Positions 25,224 through 33,920 of a stretch of 64,000 bases of DNA are shown here, in pieces. The stretch is from Bernardetia sp042180575 (GTDB lineage: Bacteria > Bacteroidota > Bacteroidia > Cytophagales > Bernardetiaceae): assembly GCF_042180575.1 (NCBI RefSeq), contig NZ_CP170094.1, positions 3,286,001 through 3,350,000 of the forward strand. The letters are read 5' to 3'. The notes under the pieces are model-generated. The model saw nothing but the letters and a program-made list of their open reading frames with translations, was not told the DNA's origin and ran no database searches. Each line of letters begins with the position of its first letter. Position 1 is the stretch's first letter. Made by a program: the position numbers and the translations under genes.

Positions 25224-26477
25224 ATGTCAGAAAAAGCAACAGAAGCATTAGATGAATTAGAACTCAAAAAAATTGAGTTGGATTCACTCATCGATATTAT
25301 TAAATCTATTAACGGAAACATTCCAGAACAGGACTTGTACCGTACTTTTATGTTTACATTGCGCTCATATCCACATATTTCGAAGATGACTTTGTATGTC
25401 TTAGATGAAGATACAGAAGTGGATGCAAGCAGAAATAAATGGTTTAATAAAGAAGGTTTTGGCACGTTGGGAAATTATAGAAATGTGCTTTTGCCACAAG
25501 AAATATTAGAGATAAATAAAGTTTCTTCTACAACAGATTTTAATCATTTAGCTCCTTTTAATGAGTTTTGTTTTTTGATTCCCATTCATCACAAGAATCA
25601 AGTTTTGGCATACCTTTTCTTAGGCAGAGCTTATGATAATTTATTAGAAGAGGATTTGGATTTGCCTTTTATTCAAGCACTGAGTGATATTATCATTGTT
25701 GCTGTGGAGAATAAAAAATTAGCTAGAAAACAAAAAATACAAGAGGCATTTAATCGTCAGTTGGAAATAGCTAGTGAAGTACAATCTTTACTTTTACCAA
25801 AGCATTTGCCTAATCAAGACAAATTTAGTGTTGTGGCAAGTTATTACCCTCATCACAATGTAGGAGGAGATTATTATGATTATATTCAAATTAATGATAA
25901 CCAATTTTTGCTTTGTGTAGCTGATGTATCTGGAAAAGGATTTCCTGCTGCTATACTTATGTCAAACTTTCAAGCAGCTCTACGTACAATGGCACGTCAG
26001 ACAACAGATTTAAAAAAAATTGTAGAAGAACTTAATCATTTGATTATTCAAAATTCGGGTGGTGGACATTTTATTACGGCGTTCTTTTTCTTGTATAATA
26101 AAAGTCAAAAAACGGCAGTTTATATTAATGCTGGACACAATGCACCTATTTTAATACTTAATCCTCATCACGTTCAGCATTTGGAAGAAGGAACAACTAT
26201 TTTAGGAACATTTGATACACTTCCTTTTCTGACAGTTGCAAATCTAAATAATTTAGATGATTTCTTAATTTTTTGTTACACAGATGGTTTTACAGAAACG
26301 GCTGCTGAAGATGGAGAAGAATTTGGAGAAGAGAATTTACTCGCAGGTGTAAAAGAAAACTTTCACCATTCACACCAAGAACTTCACGAACGGTTATTTG
26401 ATAAACTTCATCTTTTTAAAGGAAATACGCCTTACCCAGATGATATTACACTACTTTCTTGTAGAGTAAAAAAGTAG
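25224..26477 (+). CDS. GAF-like and SpoIIE-type PP2C protein phosphatase
   Basis: A 417-residue cytoplasmic Ser/Thr phosphatase of the RsbU/SpoIIE kind. Residues about 20-170 look like a GAF sensor domain (LIDIIKSINGNIPEQDLYRT, FCFLIPIHHKNQVLAYLFLG), then a short helix (AFNRQLEIASEVQSLLLPKH) and the phosphatase with metal sites in NVGGDYYDY and LLCVADVSGKGFPAA, plus GHNAPILI and CYTDGFTETAAED. Such enzymes act on anti-sigma-factor antagonists or on other phosphoproteins in partner-switch signalling. The TPR membrane protein gene follows after 19 bases, so the two are probably one operon and one pathway. Confidence 0.9.
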   Translation: MSEKATEALDELELKKIELDSLIDIIKSINGNIPEQDLYRTFMFTLRSYPHISKMTLYVLDEDTEVDASRNKWFNKEGFGTLGNYRNVLLPQEILEINKVSSTTDFNHLAPFNEFCFLIPIHHKNQVLAYLFLGRAYDNLLEEDLDLPFIQALSDIIIVAVENKKLARKQKIQEAFNRQLEIASEVQSLLLPKHLPNQDKFSVVASYYPHHNVGGDYYDYIQINDNQFLLCVADVSGKGFPAAILMSNFQAALRTMARQTTDLKKIVEELNHLIIQNSGGGHFITAFFFLYNKSQKTAVYINAGHNAPILILNPHHVQHLEEGTTILGTFDTLPFLTVANLNNLDDFLIFCYTDGFTETAAEDGEEFGEENLLAGVKENFHHSHQELHERLFDKLHLFKGNTPYPDDITLLSCRVKK

Positions 26478-26496
26478 CCAACAAAAAATAATACTT

Positions 26497-27882
26497 ATGA
26501 AAATACATATTTTACTTATACTTCTATTTATTCTATCATTTTCTAATTATTCATATAGTCAAACAAAAACTATAGATAGTCTTGTCTTAGAACTGAAAAA
26601 GATTAAAACAGAAGAGAAAAAAGTTGATTTACTCAATGAAATAGGTTGGGCTTATTTTTTAAATGATACAAAAAAGTACGGAGAATATGCTCAAAAAGCC
26701 TATCAAGAATCACGTAAAATACATTATACGGAGGGAGAGGTTATTTCACTTTCTCATTTGAGTTGGTTTTATCAGCAAAGAGGACAAATTGATAAAGCCT
26801 TTGATTATGGAATTCAATCTGTTAAGCTATTAGATTCTGCCAAGATTACTACATTACAAACTCGTGCTTGGGTCTATCTTGTTGTGGGAGCAATATATGA
26901 TATACAAGGTCTGTACAATGTCGCTTTTCCATATTATGAAAAATCTTTAAAGCTTTATAAAGAAGATGAAGATTTATTACGAGCTTCTTGGGTTCTACAA
27001 AATTTAGGTGCTGCTTATAGTGATAAAGAAGAATATAAAATTTCTATGCACTATAGTTATCAAGCAAAAGATATTTATGAAAAGTTACAAGATTATAGTA
27101 GTATTGCAATGATATGTGAAAATATAGGCATAAATTATATAGCCTTAGAGAATTATGATTCTGCTAGATGGTATTTTCAGAAAGGACTACAAGCAGCAAT
27201 AGTAGCAGAAGAAGGGATACTTAAAAACAGCATTAGTTTGGAGCAAACTAAGTTATTTTTATTAGAAAATAAATATAATGAAGCAAAAATAACACTAGAC
27301 CAAGTCGCTGATTTTTTAGAAAATAATTATGATATAAATATAGCATTGTTTTATCATGAAGTATCTACTGAATATAACGAGAAAATAAAAAAGTTTGAAA
27401 AAGCATTATTTCATGAACGTCAGTGTCAATTATATACAGACTCTATAAATGATTTGGAAAGTCAAAAGGATGCTGCTCGTCTACAAGGCAATTTTGAAAT
27501 AGAACGAAAAATAGCACAAGAAAAAGAAGAAGAAGAAAATCAAAAACAGCTTTTAGAGGAAAAAATAGAAAGACAAAACATGCTTATTTATACAGGAATA
27601 ACAATTATTCTTTTTGTTATTATTGGCTTTTTATACCTTCTCAAAACATTCAATGCTTCTGAAAAAGTACTTAAAGCAGGTTTGTTTTTTGTTTTACTAC
27701 TTCTTTTTGAGTTTATTCTTCTTTTATTAGAACCAAAAATAGAAGCATTAGCTGTTGGCAATATCTTAATAAAACTTATTGCAAATTTAATTATTGCTCT
27801 TCCTATTGTACCTCTACATAGTTGGTTAGAGAAAAGACTAATACTTTTATTTATAGGAAAAAGCAACGTTCACAAAAAATAG
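26497..27882 (+). CDS. TPR-repeat membrane protein with coiled coil, no effector domain
   Basis: A 461-residue protein: signal peptide (cleaved after Ser21 with Gln22 at the new N-terminus), about six TPR-like repeats at residues 35-310 (e.g. AYFLNDTKKYGEYAQKAYQE, RASWVLQNLGAAYSDKEEYK), an acidic coiled coil (about 335-360) and three hydrophobic helices to the end. Bacteroidota sensors of the form TPR-helix-coil normally end in a histidine kinase or SpoIIE domain; here the polypeptide stops after the helices. The upstream gene supplies a soluble SpoIIE phosphatase, so the sensing and output parts may be on two polypeptides. That is inference. Confidence 0.82.
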   Translation: MKIHILLILLFILSFSNYSYSQTKTIDSLVLELKKIKTEEKKVDLLNEIGWAYFLNDTKKYGEYAQKAYQESRKIHYTEGEVISLSHLSWFYQQRGQIDKAFDYGIQSVKLLDSAKITTLQTRAWVYLVVGAIYDIQGLYNVAFPYYEKSLKLYKEDEDLLRASWVLQNLGAAYSDKEEYKISMHYSYQAKDIYEKLQDYSSIAMICENIGINYIALENYDSARWYFQKGLQAAIVAEEGILKNSISLEQTKLFLLENKYNEAKITLDQVADFLENNYDINIALFYHEVSTEYNEKIKKFEKALFHERQCQLYTDSINDLESQKDAARLQGNFEIERKIAQEKEEEENQKQLLEEKIERQNMLIYTGITIILFVIIGFLYLLKTFNASEKVLKAGLFFVLLLLFEFILLLLEPKIEALAVGNILIKLIANLIIALPIVPLHSWLEKRLILLFIGKSNVHKK

Positions 27883-27922
27883 AGTAATATCTATCAAATT
27901 CGAATAAGTAAACTAGATTATG

Positions 27923-27930
27923 TATTTTTG
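27923..27930 (+). promoter_or_regulatory. Promoter -7 box ahead of the DUF1599 gene
   Basis: TATTTTTG is a full TAnnTTTG box, 40 bases before the start at 27970. No clear -33 TTG. Confidence 0.4.
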
Positions 27931-27969
27931 TAAGTACAATCAAAACTATTCATTAAAAAAAGAAACGCC

Positions 27970-28578
27970 TTGACCGACAAAACACTAGCTCAATATCGCC
28001 AAATAATGGTTACGTGTAGGCAACTATTCGACCAAAAAAACAAAGATTATGGTACTTCGTGGCGTATTTTGCGATTGCCAAGTATTACAGACCAAATTTA
28101 TATCAAAGCACAGCGCATCCGAACTATTCAAGATAAAGGTTCGCAAATGGTAGGTGATGATATTGCTTCTGAGTTTATTGGAATAATCAATTATTCATTG
28201 ATGGCACTCATTCAAATTCAGCTTCGAAACGATGAGCGTTTAGAGCTTCCACTTAGAGAAGTAACTGAATATTATCAAAAACATTCAGAAGTTTCACAGC
28301 AACTCTTGAACCGTAAAAACCACGATTACGGAGAGGCTTGGCGTGTCATGCGAATTACAAGTATTACAGATATTATTTTGATGAAACTGCTTCGTATTAA
28401 GCGCATTGAAGATAACCAAGGCAAAACATTGGTTTCTGAAGGCATTGATGCAGGCTATAAAGATATGATAAATTACTCTGTTTTTGCACTTATTTTGATG
28501 ATGGAACAAAACCAAAGCTCTAATCAAAATAAAGGAAGTAATGAACAAAAAATAGATAAAAAATTACAAGAACAATAA
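27970..28578 (+). CDS. DUF1599 domain protein with internal duplication
   Basis: A 202-residue cytoplasmic protein of the DUF1599 family, made of two homologous halves: QKNKDYGTSWRILRLPSITD with ASEFIGIINYSLMALI, and RKNHDYGEAWRVMRITSITD with AGYKDMINYSVFALI. The Lys-Asn-x-Asp-Tyr-Gly and Asn-Tyr-Ser patterns repeat about 100 residues apart. The family has been linked to nucleotide-modification contexts by others, but no activity is established to my knowledge. The start is TTG 27970 since no ATG is available before the first conserved block. It is eight bases from the DoxX gene, a pairing common in Bacteroidota. Confidence 0.85.
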   Translation: MTDKTLAQYRQIMVTCRQLFDQKNKDYGTSWRILRLPSITDQIYIKAQRIRTIQDKGSQMVGDDIASEFIGIINYSLMALIQIQLRNDERLELPLREVTEYYQKHSEVSQQLLNRKNHDYGEAWRVMRITSITDIILMKLLRIKRIEDNQGKTLVSEGIDAGYKDMINYSVFALILMMEQNQSSNQNKGSNEQKIDKKLQEQ

Positions 28579-28586
28579 AAATTACC

Positions 28587-29693
28587 ATGAAATTTCTCAA
28601 TCAAATCATTTGTTTTTTAGTTGGTGCATTATTTATTTTTTCGGGTGCAGTAAAAGCCATTGACCCCATTGGAACAGCTATAAAATTAGGCGAATACTTT
28701 GAAGTTTTTGCAACAGATGTACCCTCTTTTCATGGCTTTTTTCATTTTTTGAATCAGAATGCTACTGTTTTGGCTGTGGTTTTTGTTGTTTCAGAAATAG
28801 TCTTAGGAACAGCTCTTTTGATTGGTTTTAAACGAAAAATTACGGTTTGGCTTTTATTTTTGATGATTACCTTTTTTACGTTTCTTACTTTTTATTCAGC
28901 TTATTTCAATAAAGTAACAGATTGTGGTTGTTTTGGCGATTTTATTCCTTTAAAGCCTTGGGAATCCTTTACAAAAGATGTTGTTCTTTTTATTTTGATT
29001 ACAATTCTATTAGTTCAAGTAAAGAAATTAACCAATAAATCTAATTTTTTTACTTTTGTAGTTATGCTTTCTACAACACTTCTTTCAGGGTTTTTGACTT
29101 ATTATGCTATTCAATATGAAGCTCCTATTGATTTTAGAGCATATGCAGTTGGTAAAAATATTTCTGAACAAATGAAATCTCAAGAGCCTCCTCGTTATAT
29201 TTACATAATGGAAAAGGACGGACAAGAATTCAGAATGGAAGAATATCCAACTGACCCAGCTTATAAATATATAAGTAATGAACTTCTGAACGAAGCTGAA
29301 AGCAAACCTAAAATTACAGATTATAGTCTTTGGAATGATGAAGGAGATTTTACACAGGAGTCTTTAACAGAAAAGCGCATTTTCATTTTAGTTCAGAATG
29401 TAGAAAAGGGGGATTTTAGTAACTTTGAGAAAATTAAAAAAGTGATTAGTGAAGTAACAGCAAAGAATGCAAACATAAAAGTTGCAATTCTTACCTCTGA
29501 TACAAAAACAGCCATTGATGCTTTTAAAGCTAGTCAGAATTTTAATTATCCTTTTTATTATATCGACGCAACTGTTATCAAAACGATAGCTCGCTCAAAC
29601 CCTGCACTTTGGATGCTTGACGAAGGAACTGTGGTAGGAAAATTTTCGCCTAATGAAGTTCCTAGTTCGGAAGAAGTATTAGAGTTATATTAA
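28587..29693 (+). CDS. DoxX/BT_3928-family membrane protein
   Basis: A 368-residue inner-membrane protein: four helices in the DoxX-like N-terminal half (FLVGALFIFSGAVKAIDPIG, VFVVSEIVLGTALLIGF), a conserved TDCGCFGDFIPLKPWES loop with two Cys near residue 113, one more helix near 165, and a C-terminal thioredoxin-like periplasmic part (IFILVQNVEKGDF, FYYIDATVIKTIARSNPALW) without a CxxC pair. It belongs to the BT_3928-type family, thought to take part in redox or quinone chemistry at the membrane; the exact reaction is unknown. It overlaps functionally with the DUF1599 gene just upstream and precedes two HTTM genes. Confidence 0.85.
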   Translation: MKFLNQIICFLVGALFIFSGAVKAIDPIGTAIKLGEYFEVFATDVPSFHGFFHFLNQNATVLAVVFVVSEIVLGTALLIGFKRKITVWLLFLMITFFTFLTFYSAYFNKVTDCGCFGDFIPLKPWESFTKDVVLFILITILLVQVKKLTNKSNFFTFVVMLSTTLLSGFLTYYAIQYEAPIDFRAYAVGKNISEQMKSQEPPRYIYIMEKDGQEFRMEEYPTDPAYKYISNELLNEAESKPKITDYSLWNDEGDFTQESLTEKRIFILVQNVEKGDFSNFEKIKKVISEVTAKNANIKVAILTSDTKTAIDAFKASQNFNYPFYYIDATVIKTIARSNPALWMLDEGTVVGKFSPNEVPSSEEVLELY

Positions 29694-29723
29694 ATAAATA
29701 ATTGTTGAAGTTAATACATTCAG

Positions 29724-31247
29724 ATGAAAAAAATATATGATTTTTTTGAAAAGCTTTATGATAAAAAAGTAGATCCTACTGGACTAGCCTTGTTTCGTAT
29801 ATGCTTTGGTTTTGTTCTGTTGGGAGAAGTTTTGCAGTTATTTTATTTTAGATACTTAATATTTAATCCTCAATCAATACACATACACTATGAATTTAGC
29901 ATCAATGCTTTTCTGCTTGTTTGGACTATTGTATTGTGTTTTTTAATTGTTGGTTTGTTTACACGTTATGTAACAATTATTAATTATGTGTACTCTGTAT
30001 TTATATTTGGAACATCTTCTACATGGGAATATCATGTAGATTATATTTACATGGGTGTTGGATTTTTATTAATTTTTACGTCGATATCTGAAACGTTGTC
30101 GGTAGATAGTTTTATTAAATCATATAGAGAGAAAGTAGCTAAACAACCTATTAATATCAATCAAGTATCTATATTGAATTATCTTGCTATTTTATTTGTG
30201 GGAGTAGGATTAGTGTATTTTGATTCTGTTTTCCATAAATCAGTTTCTACAACATGGTCTAATGGATTAGGAGTTTGGAAACCTGCTTCTTTACCTCAAT
30301 TGACTTTTTTAGATTTAAACTGGTTAATGAACCAAAAGTATCTTATGATTTTTGCCAGTCATTTGACATTACTATTAGAGCTAGTATTTATATTTATTTT
30401 TTGGCATAAGAAAGCTAGACTTCCAATATTTATTGTAGGTTTAGGATTGCATTTAGGTATTCTAATAGCCTTTCCAATTCCGTGGTTTGCGCTTACTATG
30501 ATATGTTTGTATATTCTAATGATTCCTTTGGGTTTTATCAAAGGTATTAATATACGTTATCAGAGGCTGTTAGCAAAAATTATAAACAGTGAAATAGATT
30601 CAGAATCAGAGAATTATAAAGACTCAATTTTTAAAAAGTTACATATTTACCTAATTATTTTTTGTCTTTTGGGAATGTTTATTCTGCAATTAGGAGCAAC
30701 CTATCGCTCCCCACTTGTTCAGAAAGTTGTGCTAGAAAATAATTTACAAAACTCCTTCGTTAATAGAGCCTTGAGTAATACAGCTAAAAAAATAAGTCCA
30801 ATAGGACGCATTTTTTTCGGTATAGTACCTCATAGTGTATTTCTTGATTTTCATTATACAGGATATAATCATATTGTAGGAATTACGTATCTTGAAAAAG
30901 ATAATACTGAGACCTGGTTACCTATAAGTACTCCTAGGGGACAGGCATCTTGGTATAATACAGGTAGGAATTGGGCGAAGATTGGTTTCAGAACAGTAGG
31001 ACCACAAGTAGATTCTACACTTCTTTCTAATGGAATAAAACGATTTACAGAGTTTTATGCAATGAAAAAGGATATTGATTTAGCTGATGCTACGTTCAAA
31101 ATAAAAGTCAAAAAAGTAGATATTCCTACTGAGTGGGAAAAAGACTTCCTTAAAAATCAAATGGCAAAACCTTGGCAAGATGTTGGAGAAGCTACTTGGA
31201 AAGATGGTAAATTTTTTATTGAAGTACCTAATATAGAATCTCTTTAA
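29724..31247 (+). CDS. HTTM (vitamin K-dependent carboxylase-like) membrane protein, copy 1
   Basis: A 507-residue protein with an HTTM domain of about ten helices in residues 1-330. Landmarks are DPTGLALFRICFGFVLLGEV at the start, EYHVDYIYMGVGFLLIF in the middle and ARLPIFIVGLGLHLGILIAF with FPIPWFALT at the end. The C-terminal 170 residues are extracytoplasmic and soluble (GYNHIVGITYLEKDNTETWL). The carboxylase relatives modify Glu on proteins with vitamin K hydroquinone; whether bacterial HTTM proteins do this is unknown. The next gene is a paralogue 19 bases away, with a C-terminus almost identical in sequence (FKIKVKKVD, EVPNIESL). Confidence 0.82.
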   Translation: MKKIYDFFEKLYDKKVDPTGLALFRICFGFVLLGEVLQLFYFRYLIFNPQSIHIHYEFSINAFLLVWTIVLCFLIVGLFTRYVTIINYVYSVFIFGTSSTWEYHVDYIYMGVGFLLIFTSISETLSVDSFIKSYREKVAKQPININQVSILNYLAILFVGVGLVYFDSVFHKSVSTTWSNGLGVWKPASLPQLTFLDLNWLMNQKYLMIFASHLTLLLELVFIFIFWHKKARLPIFIVGLGLHLGILIAFPIPWFALTMICLYILMIPLGFIKGINIRYQRLLAKIINSEIDSESENYKDSIFKKLHIYLIIFCLLGMFILQLGATYRSPLVQKVVLENNLQNSFVNRALSNTAKKISPIGRIFFGIVPHSVFLDFHYTGYNHIVGITYLEKDNTETWLPISTPRGQASWYNTGRNWAKIGFRTVGPQVDSTLLSNGIKRFTEFYAMKKDIDLADATFKIKVKKVDIPTEWEKDFLKNQMAKPWQDVGEATWKDGKFFIEVPNIESL

Positions 31248-31266
31248 CAAATAATTTATTATAAAA

Positions 31267-33063
31267 ATGAGATATATATATAATTTTTTTGAAAAACTTT
31301 ATGATAAAAAAGTAGACCCTACTGGGTTAGCCTTATTTAGAATAATCTATGGTTTGATACTTCTTGGTGAAGTTTTGCAAGGATTTTATTTTCGTATTCT
31401 TTTTTGGGAAACAAACAGAAATCATTTTGATCGTTTTGATCACTTTGACCATTTTGCTTTATTATCACTTTTTACGATTGCTATTATTGCAATACTATTT
31501 TTGATAGTTGGTTTCAAGACTCGTATTGCTACGGTACTTATTTATATACTAAACTTATTTACATTTTCTATTACAAACTACTTTGAGTACCATGTGGATT
31601 ATGGATATACAGGAATCAATTTTATGTTGATGTTTATGCCTGTTGCCCGTGTGTGGTCTATAGATAGTGTAGTAAATAAAGTAAAACAAATTCGTAAAGG
31701 CAGTAGACTTACTACTACCACAGTTAGTATTCTCAATAACTATATTTTAGTAGGTGTAGGTGTAGGAATTGTCTATCTTGATTCTATTTTTTATAAATTA
31801 GTTTCTCCAATGTGGATGAGTGGACTTGGATTTTGGAAACCAGCTTCCATTATTCAGGCTACCTATTTAGATTTATCTTTTTTATTGAACAATGAATTTT
31901 TAAGTTTATCATTAGGGTATATTACTTTATGTTTTGAGTTCGTATTTTTATTCTTTATTTGGTTTAGATGGGCAAGAGTTCCTCTTATCATCATTGGTTT
32001 GGGCTTGCATCTAGGGATTTTATTTGCCTATCCTATCCCATGGTTTGCTCTAACGGTAGCTAGTCTTTATATTTTATTGATTCCCTCTTCTTTTTGGAAT
32101 AAGATTGCACAGAAAATAAAGACCAAAAAAGTAGTTTTGGTTGTTTATTATAGTCCTCAATTATACATAGATAATGTATTAAAAACTATAGTTACGAGCT
32201 ATGATTTTTTTGGGAAAATAAATTTTGTTCCTAACTTAAATAATGAACCTGTACTTTTAGAAGGGAATGAATCTTTAAAAGGTTGGAAAGCTTGGGAAGA
32301 AATTATGAATACCTCTCTATTTTTGCTTCCTTTAAGAAGTTTTTTACTAATTCCTTTTTTTAATAAAAGAATATATACTATCTACTCAACAGAAAATAAA
32401 AATTATCAATTAGAGGCTAAATCAGTTGCTTTTTTTTCTGTAAATACAATAAATAGATTGAAATTAAACTTGATAATAACATTCTTGATATATGTGATAT
32501 TTAGTCAACTCTTATGTACCAATCAATCATTATTATTAAAAAAATATTACACAAAATATAATTTAGAATTTCCATTTTTAGTAACTAAAAAAATGGATTT
32601 TGTTATTCTTGCAAATAGATTTCTTTTTGGAATAGTGCCACATCCTGTATTTATGGATGTTCACTTTGAAGGATACAATCATATTGTAGCAATTACTCAT
32701 GTAGATAAAAATGGAAATGAAACTTGGCTTCCCATAATTAGTAAAAATGGACAGGCTTCTTACTATAATACAGGAAGGCAATGGGTAAATTGGACTTTTA
32801 GAGTAAATAGTTCTTATGTGAATTCTCAAGCTCTCAAACGTGGTATAGAAAATTATACGTACTTTTGGATAAATAAGCAAAAAAATATAAGTTTAGAAGA
32901 TGCCACTTTCAAAATAAAAGTAAAGAAAGTAGATGTTCCTGCTAATAAATGGGAAAAAGATTTCTTGAAAAAACAAATGGCAAAACCTTGGCTAGATGTT
33001 AGTGACGCAAAATGGAAAGACGGTAAATTTTTTATTGAAGTACCTAATATAGAATCTCTCTAA
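31267..33063 (+). CDS. HTTM membrane protein, copy 2, with inserted DCC-like segment
   Basis: A 598-residue paralogue of the preceding gene, with the same N-terminal (DPTGLALFRIIYGLILLGEV) and C-terminal parts. About 100 extra residues (about 288-395) lie after the last HTTM helix. This insert starts KKVVLVVYYSPQLYIDNVLK and continues GWKAWEEIMNTSLFLLPLRS, which follows the outline of the DCC (DUF393) thiol-oxidoreductase domain, a common HTTM partner, but the two active-site Cys are replaced by Ser-Pro-Gln. It should therefore have no thiol redox activity. The gene is 14 bases before the epimerase gene and is clearly co-transcribed. Confidence 0.82.
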   Translation: MRYIYNFFEKLYDKKVDPTGLALFRIIYGLILLGEVLQGFYFRILFWETNRNHFDRFDHFDHFALLSLFTIAIIAILFLIVGFKTRIATVLIYILNLFTFSITNYFEYHVDYGYTGINFMLMFMPVARVWSIDSVVNKVKQIRKGSRLTTTTVSILNNYILVGVGVGIVYLDSIFYKLVSPMWMSGLGFWKPASIIQATYLDLSFLLNNEFLSLSLGYITLCFEFVFLFFIWFRWARVPLIIIGLGLHLGILFAYPIPWFALTVASLYILLIPSSFWNKIAQKIKTKKVVLVVYYSPQLYIDNVLKTIVTSYDFFGKINFVPNLNNEPVLLEGNESLKGWKAWEEIMNTSLFLLPLRSFLLIPFFNKRIYTIYSTENKNYQLEAKSVAFFSVNTINRLKLNLIITFLIYVIFSQLLCTNQSLLLKKYYTKYNLEFPFLVTKKMDFVILANRFLFGIVPHPVFMDVHFEGYNHIVAITHVDKNGNETWLPIISKNGQASYYNTGRQWVNWTFRVNSSYVNSQALKRGIENYTYFWINKQKNISLEDATFKIKVKKVDVPANKWEKDFLKKQMAKPWLDVSDAKWKDGKFFIEVPNIESL

Positions 33064-33077
33064 AAACATATTGTATC

Positions 33078-33920
33078 ATGGATTCTATTCTGATAGTAGG
33101 AGCAAATAGTTTTTTGGCTAAATACATAGTGGATAATAATACAGAAAATGTAGTAGATGGAATATTTAATCTACAAAAGCCAACTAATAGTAATTACAAT
33201 AATTTGTTTTCTGTGCAAGAACTAAAAAATATTACTTATCAATATGATAAAATATTTCTTTTAGCTTCTTTTATTCCGTATGGAAAAATGAATGAGGCAA
33301 ATCCCAATCTGATAACTTCTAATATTGATTTAATTAGCCAAGTTAGCAAAAACTTTCCTTCTTCTAAGATTATATTTGCTTCTAGCGTATCTGTATATGG
33401 AGAGAATCAACAATTTCCTTTATCAATAGATTCAGCATTTAAAAATCCAAACTTATATGGTTTGTCTAAATTGGCAGGAGAAACAATTATAAAAAATCAT
33501 GCTAAATACGGAATTATACGTTTTTCGTCTTTATATGGAATAGGAATGAATAAACAGACTTTTTTGCCAAAAGTTATTCAATCTGCAATTATAAAAAATA
33601 AAATAACTGTATTTGGAGATGGAAGTCGCTTACAAGATTACTTTCATGTAGCAGATGCAGCAAGGTTATGTATGAGTGTGTCTGAATATCCTCAAAATGA
33701 TACTTTTTTGGGTGTACAGGGAAGTTCAGTTAGTAACTTAGAGGTTGTAAAAGCTATAAAAAAAGCGATTCCTAATCTGAAAATTAACTTTGAAGGCGAA
33801 GATAAAACACCTTCTTTTGTTTATCAAAATAAATCTACATCAGAAAAACTTAACTTTACGCCAAAATACAACTTAGAAACACAAATAAAGAATCTTATTT
33901 TTCATGAAAAGAACAATTAA
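33078..33920 (+). CDS. NAD-dependent epimerase/dehydratase (extended SDR)
   Basis: A 280-residue sugar-nucleotide SDR. The N-terminal dinucleotide site reads LIVGANSFLAKYIVDN, a loose form of GxxGxxG, and the catalytic Tyr and Lys are in NLYGLSKLAGETI with Ser in ASSVSVYGENQQ. FGDGSRLQDYFHVADAARLC is the usual substrate-side loop. The protein is shorter than UDP-glucose epimerases (about 330) and the altered glycine motif leaves cofactor binding uncertain. In this cluster it probably makes or modifies a nucleotide sugar for the glycosyltransferase downstream. Its 3' end overlaps the ATP-grasp gene by 17 bases, so translation is coupled. Confidence 0.87.
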   Translation: MDSILIVGANSFLAKYIVDNNTENVVDGIFNLQKPTNSNYNNLFSVQELKNITYQYDKIFLLASFIPYGKMNEANPNLITSNIDLISQVSKNFPSSKIIFASSVSVYGENQQFPLSIDSAFKNPNLYGLSKLAGETIIKNHAKYGIIRFSSLYGIGMNKQTFLPKVIQSAIIKNKITVFGDGSRLQDYFHVADAARLCMSVSEYPQNDTFLGVQGSSVSNLEVVKAIKKAIPNLKINFEGEDKTPSFVYQNKSTSEKLNFTPKYNLETQIKNLIFHEKNN

